Shown: positions 1 through 8,873 of the stretch, piece by piece
Layout of the letters: each line of letters starts with the position of its first letter
Position numbering within the stretch: position 1 is the stretch's first letter
Assembly: GCF_910592395.1 (NCBI RefSeq)
Contig: NC_088318.1
Location: 10,356,349 to 10,420,348 of the forward strand
DNA: 64,000 nt
From: Lineus longissimus
Taxonomy: Eukaryota > Nemertea > Pilidiophora > Heteronemertea > Lineidae
Direction of reading: 5' to 3'
Position numbers and translations under genes: made by a program
The notes under the pieces: model-generated
What the model was told of the DNA's origin: nothing
Databases searched by the model: none
What the model saw: the letters and a program-made list of their open reading frames with translations, nothing else

Positions 1-508
1 CTCAGCCTGGGTGAGATCGGCCTTTAACAATGCAGCTTTACACGAGCCGGATTCAATTTTCTGAAAACTCGATTAATCAATTATTTTTGACGAATGTGTT
101 TATTTTAATTTCTCGTCAAAATATTGGTTTTAATCTGGGTTATATGCTTTATTCAACAATGCTTCTTTTGCATTGTTCAAAAATGTCCTGGGGCAAAGAA
201 GGCATGCATAATGTTTAATTGGCCTACGGGGCTCATCAGTATTGAGCAGGTTTTGATTTTATCATGTCACGATTGTCACAAAGATTGATTTCTTACACAG
301 TCCCATTTGTATATGAAAATATGTCTTCTTCTTTTCTTGGCATAAATTTTTTTGTAGGCTATTCCTCAGAACCAGGCCTGTGTCTCTAATTAACGTGGCT
401 GTCATCTCTTGTTCCTGCGTTGACCCCAGAGCTTCGTTTCCATTGATGTATACGCCCCGTTATTTACTATACATTTTGTGATACATTTGTGATACATTTT
501 CGTTTCAG
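1..508. other. Presumed nkd intron, nothing recognised
   Basis: There is no convincing exon or repeat here. The stretch ends in a T-rich tract and an AG at 507-508 that serves as the acceptor of the first visible nkd exon. The short open frame at its start has no exon-like borders or recognisable product. Confidence 0.4.
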
Positions 509-639
509 TTGTTTTACCTCCTCAAAAATATAACAATAAAGTGCTGTCAATAGAGGAGGAGGATGCGGATATTACAAAAACACAGATAGAGTCGGAAACA
601 GACAATAATAAACAGGAAACGGACGGACTCAACGTGGAG
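509..639 (+). CDS. nkd: naked cuticle (nkd) internal exon, acidic region upstream of the EF-hand
   Basis: This is an internal exon of a Naked cuticle homologue. The AG at 507-508 and the GT at 640-641 (gtaagt) give a 131-nt exon. It opens with two bases of a split codon and then reads 43 codons in phase 0. The product is short and acidic, with LSIEEEDAD and a TDGLNVE motif near its end. Vertebrate Nkd proteins carry a similar LSEEEED stretch and a TDGL motif just before the EF-hand, in the same order. The 5' exon, which in vertebrates encodes a myristoylated N-terminus, is not visible and should lie upstream. The exon ends in phase 0, matching the phase 0 start of the EF-hand exon at 41562. 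Vertebrate proteins have about 20 more residues between TDGL and the EF-hand, so a small intermediate exon may be hidden in the intron. Assignment rests on motif order, orientation and phase; alone this exon would be weak. Confidence 0.7.
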
Positions 640-641
640 GT

Positions 642-2822
642 AAGTTGAATTTACTTTTACACAAATTTCAGTCGGGAAAAGAAAGTTTTTTTGTGCGTCT
701 TTGCTGATTACAGTTTTCTCCTTTTCCAAACCAACATCGAATCCGGACATCATCATCATCAACAACTCTCACTGGCAGATGGCTCCAAACAGTTACCCTG
801 ATTCCTTCATTGATAGACTACCAGATTCCTGTATCCCTGACGCTGCATAAACCTCCCTCGTCATCTGTCAAGGGTTCTAAGCCAGCTCATGGCAGGAAAT
901 TTCATCACACAGAAAGTACAAGCAATTTGAAGATCGCATCTCGTGGTTTTCAAATCGACACAATTAACCGAGGGGGCTCGTATTGTCCAGATTTGAATTG
1001 GAAGGAAATGTCATTTTCTTGAATGTGTTACTGATTACCGTTATCTATTTGAAAATCAAAAGACGAATAGCTCAGCAATGATTGGAATTCGTTAGGGCAT
1101 CTATCTCCTTCAGATTTCTCTATAATGTTGTCACTCTGATGGCATTCTGGCATATCTGCCTGTGGTCAGAATGTGACTGTGAATTTATTTCATTTGAACC
1201 GCATCCTGGCGCAGTTTGATTCATCCGTATCCACGAAATAATCGTCAGTACATAAAGTAACAATTTAGTAGAAAATGTACAGTGTATGCAGGCGTACTTA
1301 AGTTGAAATCAACACCATTTGGGATGCCTTATTACTGGACACACATTCATGCTGATGTTACCCGTCAGTAGCTGTACTTTGAGATGTGCTATCATTACAA
1401 AATACACACATGAAGTCGTAGACTTAGCCCGAACAAATTTTAATTTGCAGCAGATAGTTTGCCAATGCAGGGTTTGTCTGGTGTCTCTGTCATTATTCTG
1501 TCAATTCAAGGTCTTTCGGCTGGTTTATTATTGTTGAATAATCCATGAATTTGATAAACGACCATCTGTAGAGGAACAAGGTCATTCGTCTTCGTATTTG
1601 TCAATGTGTTTAATCGTTGCGTGGGTGCGCTGTTGTGTTCTGGCTGACTTTGATATGGCTTTGAAACTACTGGCACATAGGGGTTCTGGTTTTGCTGGTG
1701 AGTCAGGCAACTCTCTAGATCTGATTGATTGCCCACCCAAAAGATGAATCTTATTTGTGCTTGGTATTGACCCCTCTTGATACTCCATTCCCTGTTAATA
1801 AACGCTGACAACTTCCGGTCAAATATGAGCAATTTGTATCACTGCTACCTGCAATTTAAATCACATGCAACAAGAATCGCTTGTATGTATAGGTCTTGAC
1901 AGGTACCTGTGATAAGAATCCGTGATCACAGCAACCTGTTTTTTCTAGCAGACCAGAGATCTTCTTGTTGCACGTAGCAGCAGTTATAGTGTACAAAATA
2001 TAGCTGAGAGCGGGTGGACTTGCTGTTGGATATTGGTGAAAATGTTGGTTCCATGGACCGGAGCGGTGGACTGAATGCGCTTCTGTCGAGTCCGGCAGTG
2101 GCAGGACGTGTAGCTAGCTATATACGACTCATCTACCAAATGCGTAAATAAACCGCCTCAAATCTTCAGTAGAATAAGTCGTGTATGGTCGGACCACACC
2201 TCCCTTTGCCGCGGTCGACATGTTGCGCTCCCGTTTAAAAATTATGAATTATTTTGTCTCGTAAGCCTTTGCAGGCTATATTTTTGTAAAAGGTGACACG
2301 TTAATAAAATATATATATATAGTTGCAGGGAACAGTGATTTAAATCGCTCGTTTAAGAGATAGATGTCTGTGATTTTGACGGCAAGTCTCCACCATGCAC
2401 TAACCCGCCGAGTCCATGTGCTTACCAGACATAAAGTTATCTTTACAATAGAAGACTTCCCATGTTGTTGATAGTGAACTCCTCATATGCAACCTGTTCC
2501 CTTGTGGTCAATGAGTACAAAATGTGGTGGGATTTTGTCTGATTTTCTCCATATTGCTTTCAACATTTCCTCACCTCCGTGTCTTAGTCAGTACAGCAGG
2601 CGTGGTTTCAGAACTGTTTTTTTCTGCATTACCCAACAGTGGTTTGTGTATTAACTGAAAACACCTTGGTTACAATGTTTCATTTTCATAATGGATTATT
2701 TATTAGCCTTGTTTTGACAAAAAGGTTTCGGTGAGACAACCACAGAGTCGTGGGTTGGTAAAAGATGTGTCAAAGGTAGATTCTCAGTGGATTGTGCATA
2801 AATGTATAAAGTTTGAGGTGTT
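642..2822. other. Intronic, nothing recognised
   Basis: There are only short open frames with no recognisable product. A (TA)n run occurs near 2310-2322. No repeat family was identified. Confidence 0.4.
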
Positions 2823-2985
2823 TTAGAAAAGAAATTGATACCTAGGTGTCAGTATTTGTTGTCTCACCTAACACTGCTCAAGTGGAGATGTCATTTCTTA
2901 AAAAAAAGGCCACATGGTGGAAACTTTAGCTCCACCCTCACAATGTTTGGTGAGACATGCAATACATCAGTTCCTTATACAACTA
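2823..2985. mobile_element. Diverged foldback element (GTCTCACC family)
   Basis: The segment starts with an A-rich stretch, then ttgtctcacc, and ends with gctccaccctcac followed by ttggtgagacatgcaatac. The order matches the better preserved palindromic copy at 32530-32706. The left arm is eroded. Confidence 0.5.
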
Positions 2986-2992
2986 CTAGTCC

Positions 2993-3312
2993 ATGAAACA
3001 GGAATCGGCTTGTTCATGGAAGAGGAATCCACTTCTCCAGAGGAAGAGGAATCCATTTGTCCATGGAAGAGGAATCTGCTTGTTCATGGAAGAGGAATCC
3101 GCTTGTCCATGGAAGAGGAATCCGCTTGTCCATGGAAGAGGAATCCGCTCGTCCATGAAAGAGGAATCTGCTCGTCCATGGAAGAGGAATCCGCTCGTCC
3201 ATGACAGAGGAACCCACTCGTCCATGGAAGAGGAATTCGCTCGTCCATGGAAGAGGAATCTGCTCGTCCATGGAAGAGAAATCTGTTCGTCCATGGAAGA
3301 GGAATTCATCTC
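2993..3312. repeat. Minisatellite, 23-bp unit, about 14 copies
   Basis: Consensus is catggaagaggaatccgctc plus gtc, with starts at 3062, 3085 and 3108 spaced by 23 bp. The period is not a multiple of three, so open frames on both strands rotate through the same short peptide; these are artefacts and not genes. Confidence 0.9.
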
Positions 3313-4500
3313 AGGCTATCCAGAGTCCCCACAACTTGACCGCTAGACTACCTTCTGGTGCATCACGTAGCCTTGTTGTTGTGAAGATACAAGATTCTTT
3401 CCTGGCCTTACTTTGACACAGATGATAGATTCAGCATTGTGATGGAAGTTTTTGCAAACAAGGAAAGAAGTAGTAGTTTAGTGAACCCGGAAGTACACTC
3501 TCAAAAGCCACGACTAGACTATACCCTTAGGCACTGATGAGAAATCATTCTATTTGGGCCTTATCGGCCACCTGACTGTATTCCGTGATGTCAGACAAGC
3601 GGATGTACCTTAACATTGTCGATTGATCTTGGCGATCTTTCACCGTTACTTGGTTATAGGTGTGGATTTAGAAGATGAATTACAGTTCTTTATCTCATGT
3701 TGGAATGCCAGGGTGCTTTGTCAGTGGTATGTCTTGCTTTGTGTTTGCCGATTCATAATGTTTACCTCTTAACCCTTTCGCTGCAGAAGCCATTTTTTGG
3801 CAGTCACCCACCTGTAGTGCTGAGCGGTGGATAGCTCTGCTAAACGGTGCTTACTTTTATCTGGATGGGCAAATAATATTCAGAAATCTGTCGTATTCAG
3901 ATCAAAGTAATGCTTCCGGTGTGAATAGCATCTTTAGAGAGGCTACAGCCTAGTTCTGACGAGTTAACATAAGTAGTGACATGCTGTGTGCGTCCCCTAC
4001 ATAATGGGTCATGTTAAATGACGTGAAGGGTTAGTTACTGCAGCTAACCAATGCTGCCCTCTCCCTTACTTACAGACGGGTTTTGTTGTGAAGTGGGAAG
4101 ATGCCTCATATTATCATCGATTAAAAATGCATTCTGCCCCAAGCACTGTCTTCATCACACAGAATGTAATGTAATGTATTGCTACAATAAATCGCCACAA
4201 TAGACTATCTATCATGCATTGTGTATGGTACCGCACATCTTTGAAGACACCCAAGTAGCGTTATAAGTCGAGCTTTTGACCTGCTGCAAACAAATATACT
4301 GATAAATTGTGCCAGCAGCATTTCTACTGGAGGGTGATTGGCAGGTGTTGCCACTTCTGCTGCAATGGTCCAGCATCTCATTGCCAACACCCATGTGGTG
4401 TTTATAACCTATCAGGAATGTGCAGTGATCCCCCCTTGATCTGTTTAAGACATCCAGAGAAGGAAGCGTCAACAAATTTTCAAACAGCCTTCATCAAAAA
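3313..4500. other. Intronic, nothing recognised
   Basis: No exon, RNA gene or clear repeat was seen. Confidence 0.4.
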
Positions 4501-4960
4501 TTGGCTCTCTGTATCCTTCAATAAAGGCCACAGCAAACCAAATCCTGATATGTTACTTCTTCTTAAAGACGCCTACACAGCAGTTGTTAGTTATGCAGTC
4601 GATTGAGTCAAGCTTCAAGAAGCCTTTCATCTGTGAGAGAAATTCAAAGAAGCTACAGTTAACAAGTTTACAGACCGATCTGCACACTTCCAAGATTGGT
4701 TTTATGTATCCCTCAATAAACAGGTACAATAGGTTTCCACCATCTTGTTGAAGAAAACACCCACATAGCCTCTCTAACCTATGCAGTCAAGTGAGTAAGC
4801 TTGATTGAAACCTTTGATGTGAGAAAGAAATTCAAGGAAGCAACAGTTTACAAGTTTATAAACCGATCTGCCCTCTACCGAGATTGGTTTTATGTATCCC
4901 TCAATGATGGTAGCATGATTTACATCTTGTTGCAGAAAAAACACACACAGCCTTTTGGTC
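4500..4960. repeat. Diverged tandem duplication, period about 180 bp
   Basis: Blocks around 4630-4770 and 4810-4950 share phrases such as gagagaaattcaaagaagc / gagaaagaaattcaaggaag, then an accgatctgc block, then attggttttatgtatccctc. A third, weaker copy begins near 4500. The DIRS element begins where this repeat stops. Confidence 0.7.
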
Positions 4961-4970
4961 ATTTTGTGTC

Positions 4971-5147
4971 ATTCAAACTTACCTATGGAACACTTTTGCA
5001 TGTTACTCCATTTGGGCTCAAACACAAGAGTATCCCTTTAATTTTTTAAAGGGAGAACTGAGTTAACAGCTCGGCCGCCAGGCGGCGCCCTGACCGATCC
5101 CGCGAGATCGCGCCGATCTCATGCCGCCATATTCAGTCTTTACTCTT
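4971..5147 (+). repeat. DIRS left inverted terminal repeat
   Basis: About 177 bp, nearly the exact reverse complement of 12455-12630, including the palindromic GC-rich block with cggccgccaggcggcgccct and the stretch reading ccgccatatt(c/t)agtctttactcttg. Confidence 0.92.
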
Positions 5148-5506
5148 GTGCTTCTACGAAGCACATCGTTTTTTCAAAGCTGCCGTGAATTCGATTTAAA
5201 ACCAAATTCAACCAGCCAAGTCTAGACGATTTTTGGGTTCATTCACCTACGGAGTAGACCGCCAAACTAATCTTGGCATTAGTATTGTCCAGTCTATTTA
5301 ATTATAGACATTTTCTTAGCTAGCTTAGTCGACCCGGCTCCATTATTTTGATCTTGGTAGGGTAGAGCTAAGTAGGCTATTCTCCGCTCTATTGTAATGA
5401 ACAAGACTCAGATCCATTGCAATAGTGTTTAATTCAAGTAGGCATGTTTTCCTTTCCATTAATTATTGCGTCCTTTCTGGCCTACTTGGGGTTCCCAGTG
5501 TTTTTA
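5148..5506. other. DIRS 5' region before the nested repeat
   Basis: This lies between the left ITR and the nested insertion. It probably includes the original leader and possibly the original 5' end of the gag-like ORF. A short ATG-started frame runs into the insertion. Confidence 0.4.
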
Positions 5507-5559
5507 TTAGCTCACCTCTTAGCAGAGGTGAGCTTATCCCATACCGTGGCGTCCGTCGT

Positions 5560-5609
<50 letters not shown>

Positions 5610-6649
5610 CGTCGTCCGTTAGCAGGGCACGTTTCGTAACTGTTAGAGCTATTGAGTTGAAACTTGGTACACATGTACCCTTATGTAATGACACCTTGGA
5701 GACCAAGTTTCGGTCCGATTCGTTTCATGGTTTGGCCACCAGGGGGCCAAACGTTAAAAGTGAAAATATGCAATATCTCCCTTAATAGTAGTCGGGAAAT
5801 TTTGAAAAAAATATGGTAGGTACTTCTAGCAAAGGTGCATCATATATCCTCCGGGTTTTTGATTCGACCTCCTTTTCAAGGTCACAGAGGTCAAATGGTG
5901 TAAATTGGCCGTTAGGATGTAACGATGGCACGTTTCTAAACTGCAATGACTATTGATACCAAATTTGGTACACATTTACCCCTTAGTCAGGTGATCTCAG
6001 GGACCGAAGTTTGGTCCAATATGATTCACCACTTGACCACCAGGGGGCAAAATCCAAAAACCTTAAAAATGTGATTATTCCTTAACTTCTTGCCCGATTG
6101 CCACCAATTTTATATCATGGGTACATCTAACCACCATACAGTATATGTCACCCAGGTTTTTAATTTGACCTTCTTGTCAAGGTCACAGAGGTCAAATGGC
6201 GTAAATTCGCCTTCAGGCCGTAACTATGGCACGTTTCTTAACTGCAATGACTATTGATCACAAATTAAGTACACATGTACCCCTTGGTCAGATGATCTCA
6301 GGTACCGAAGTTTGGTGCGATCTGATTTGCCGTTTGGCCTCCAGGGAGGGGGCCAAATCCTAAATTCTTCAAAATGCCATTATTCCTAGTAATGACTTGC
6401 CCGATTGGCACCAATTTTATATCATAGGTACATCTAATTCTAACAACCATTCAATGTGTCACCCGGGTCTTCTTTGATTTGACCTACTTTTCAAGGTCAC
6501 AGAGGTCGAATGTTATGTAAATTGGCCATTTTGGGGAAATTGTAATTGCTTGGACCTACATCAAACCTAACACTACATGACACAATACCATACTCTTTAT
6601 CCATCTTTCCTCCACATGAGGTGAGCACAATGGCCCTGGCCATTTCATT
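5507..6649. mobile_element. 1.14-kb interspersed repeat nested in the DIRS element (copy 1)
   Basis: It starts ttagctcacctcttagcaga, which folds into a hairpin (ctcacctc/gaggtgag), and ends near catttcatt just after another gaggtgagc. The inverted gctcacctc/gaggtgagc motif therefore marks both ends. A CGT-rich run (5551-5612) follows the head. The body consists of three diverged units of roughly 290 bp, each with a ggcacgtttc-like start, a tggtacacat motif, a ccaccagggggc-like motif and a caaggtcacagaggtcaaat-type end. No protein was recognised, so it looks non-autonomous. It is almost identical to 21785-22908. The superfamily is unknown to me. Confidence 0.8.
5551..5612. repeat. (CGT)n microsatellite
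   Basis: A run of gtc/cgt triplets just inside the head of the 1.14-kb repeat. It is shorter in the second copy (about 21829-21880). Confidence 0.95.
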
Positions 6650-8873
6650 GTCATTGGTACCATTTTTTATATGGCGTACCCCTCCGACGGCATCCTTTGT
6701 CTCACCACAAAGGAATGCGTCTGGTGGCGGGAAACGGGCCGCGAAGACGCCTAAACCCTCTTCCGGTTCCATTTCCGGGCATATAACCCGGAGGTCTAGC
6801 AAACCTCCCGCCACCACCCCTTCCGTCAGCCGAGTTCCGGTTCCGGCCGCGGCTGCGAAGGATGCGGGATCTGACATTATTAATGTCTGTGGTCCCAAGG
6901 GAGACTTACATCCAATAAGTCTCCAAGGGTTTAATATACCCCGGACCTCAGGGAACCTTCCGGTTCCCCTGTCGTCCGCTCCCCCGAGTACAAGCCCTTT
7001 GTACCCGCGGGAGCACCCTGCTTCCGGTCCGCTGATTGCAGTTCCGGTTACTGACGCGGGTTCCCGTTTTTCAGTAACCGAAGACTCTACTGGGGGTTTT
7101 TCTCAGTCTTTACTGCGAAATAACCCCAGTCCTCACGGACACAGTAGAGTAGGGCCGGACCTTATAACGCCACCTCCGAAACGCCATGCGTCTTCGGTAA
7201 CAGCGTTTCCGCCCTCCGTACCTCCTTCTAAAAGGGCTTCCGGTAGCTCCATACCGGCGAAGGAGTTACGGGCATTTCCGGTTTCGGACTTCGTCCTACC
7301 GGAAATGCAGGCACCTTCCTACATTGGCCAACCTCTTGGGTGGAACCAACCGGAAGTGCCACCCCCTCCTCGTAGCAGAGGCGTCGTTCCCATGGAACGA
7401 GCTGCGCAGAGAGGACATCTGAACTCTGGTTCAGAATATGGGCAACTTCCGCTTCCGGAAGACCCATTCGCCCGCACATACGGCTTCCAGGGTTCGCTTA
7501 TGCGCTCACCCTCGCCTCAACCGCCCGTCGTTGAGAGAAGCCGCACGTCGGGTCCGGAACCCGAGTCGGGACAGCAACTGTCCCAGCTCATCCAGATGGT
7601 AGCAGGTCTTTCTGATAGACTCAGCCATCTGGAGCAGGGTTCCGGTTCCTCTGGTGCGCCTGGTCCCATCGGATACCCACCATCCGACTCCTCTATTCTA
7701 GAGGAATTTTCTGAGAACGAGAGTTCTCAGCCAGGCTACCGCTCCCCCAATCAGGAGGAGCTGTCACCAGAGGAGGCCAGTATCCTGTCGGATATGAAGA
7801 CACTCAGATCCTTGATCAGAGCGTACCTCCCGCAGGATCTGTGCCCTACCCCGCCGGAACTGCCAGCCTTGTCAACACCGACCTTTTCACTCTGGGGACA
7901 GGAAGTGGATCCCAATCCACAGGTTTCTCAAGGCTCCACTCGGGCACTTGAATTCCTTCCTCCCTCCCCGTCGGTGTTAGCAGTCTCTGAACTTTTGGAG
8001 CGTACAATCAGAGACTCACAAGGCGCCCACCAACGTACTTCCATCCCTGTCCTTCCGGCAGTCGGACCGGAAGCTTGGTGTAAACCGGGGAAGTTGTTCA
8101 CGGCACAACTTCCTCCCGTTAGGCAGTACCGCGCTGACTATTATCGAGTCAGCTCGGCCGGCTGTCCAGCTGCAGCATCGACTTCCGTATTAAAGGACGA
8201 TGTACAGCTGGACCAACTCGTGCCTAGGGTGACCTCCTCCTCGGCTTACCGAGACCTTAGAGCACAAGAGGGTCTGGCCAAAAACACGTTAGCGGTGCTC
8301 TCCTACGCAGAGCACACTAACCTGGCCCTAGCCAGATCCCTAAAAGATAATGAGTCACTATCTGATGACACAAAATCGCTTGTGACATCCTTGTCACATT
8401 CGATTAGGCACGCTATTGCGCTGTCCGCCAAGACCGCAGCAAATAGCGTCCTACTCCGTAGAGACGCCGCACTGGGCTCTCTCAATGTCATCAGATCCCT
8501 CCAGCTGGAAGGGGCCTTAAGAACCGCTCCTATGGACGGTTCTTTCCTGTTCGCAGATTCTGTACAAGAGGCGGCTCAAGCACAGAAAGATTGGGACAAA
8601 TTATATGCCCCCACTGCGACACAGAGGGCCAAGACCTCTCTACCTAACGCTAGAAAGATAGAGAGGCCCCAGCAGGCATCGGGTTCAATCCCGTACGCCA
8701 GGCAGGTCCTGCCTAGGCCTACCCCGCCTAGTCAGCCTGCTCCTGCTGGATCCTTCCGACGGGAAGCGGAGGGTCGCCGGACTGGAAAGAGGAAAAATAC
8801 TTCCTCTAACCAGGGTGGATCCGGTCCGACTAAGCACTCCTTTCGCCCAAGGGGTGCTGGCCGGAAGAGGTGA
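6630..8873 (+). CDS. DIRS Gag-like protein (ORF1)
   Basis: Putative structural (Gag-like) protein of the DIRS element, 747 residues from the ATG at 6630. The first 250 or so residues are Pro/Ser-rich low complexity. A Gln-rich helical patch (SQLIQMVAGLSDRLSHLEQ) follows near residue 320. The conserved part covers roughly residues 490-650 (TAQLPPVRQYRADYY and a helical stretch with YAEHTNLALARSL), and the tail is basic, ending in RPRGAGRKR. The frame is open back to 6546, but that extension has no upstream ATG. The ATG at 6630 lies inside the end of the nested 1.14-kb repeat and has a good start context (acaATGg). The original N-terminus was therefore probably cut off by the insertion and replaced by a few repeat-derived codons. 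The 3' end overlaps the pol frame. The role is inferred from position and composition. Confidence 0.75.
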   Translation: MALAISLSLVPFFIWRTPPTASFVSPQRNASGGGKRAAKTPKPSSGSISGHITRRSSKPPATTPSVSRVPVPAAAAKDAGSDIINVCGPKGDLHPISLQGFNIPRTSGNLPVPLSSAPPSTSPLYPREHPASGPLIAVPVTDAGSRFSVTEDSTGGFSQSLLRNNPSPHGHSRVGPDLITPPPKRHASSVTAFPPSVPPSKRASGSSIPAKELRAFPVSDFVLPEMQAPSYIGQPLGWNQPEVPPPPRSRGVVPMERAAQRGHLNSGSEYGQLPLPEDPFARTYGFQGSLMRSPSPQPPVVERSRTSGPEPESGQQLSQLIQMVAGLSDRLSHLEQGSGSSGAPGPIGYPPSDSSILEEFSENESSQPGYRSPNQEELSPEEASILSDMKTLRSLIRAYLPQDLCPTPPELPALSTPTFSLWGQEVDPNPQVSQGSTRALEFLPPSPSVLAVSELLERTIRDSQGAHQRTSIPVLPAVGPEAWCKPGKLFTAQLPPVRQYRADYYRVSSAGCPAAASTSVLKDDVQLDQLVPRVTSSSAYRDLRAQEGLAKNTLAVLSYAEHTNLALARSLKDNESLSDDTKSLVTSLSHSIRHAIALSAKTAANSVLLRRDAALGSLNVIRSLQLEGALRTAPMDGSFLFADSVQEAAQAQKDWDKLYAPTATQRAKTSLPNARKIERPQQASGSIPYARQVLPRPTPPSQPAPAGSFRREAEGRRTGKRKNTSSNQGGSGPTKHSFRPRGAGRKR

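Noticed and set aside
810-1022. 70-codon frame behind the first nkd exon as an alternative exon
   Set aside because: It does not resemble any Nkd segment and has no good donor at its end.
2986-3346. Overlapping open frames on both strands at the 23-bp minisatellite
   Set aside because: All read the same short repeat in rotating frames.
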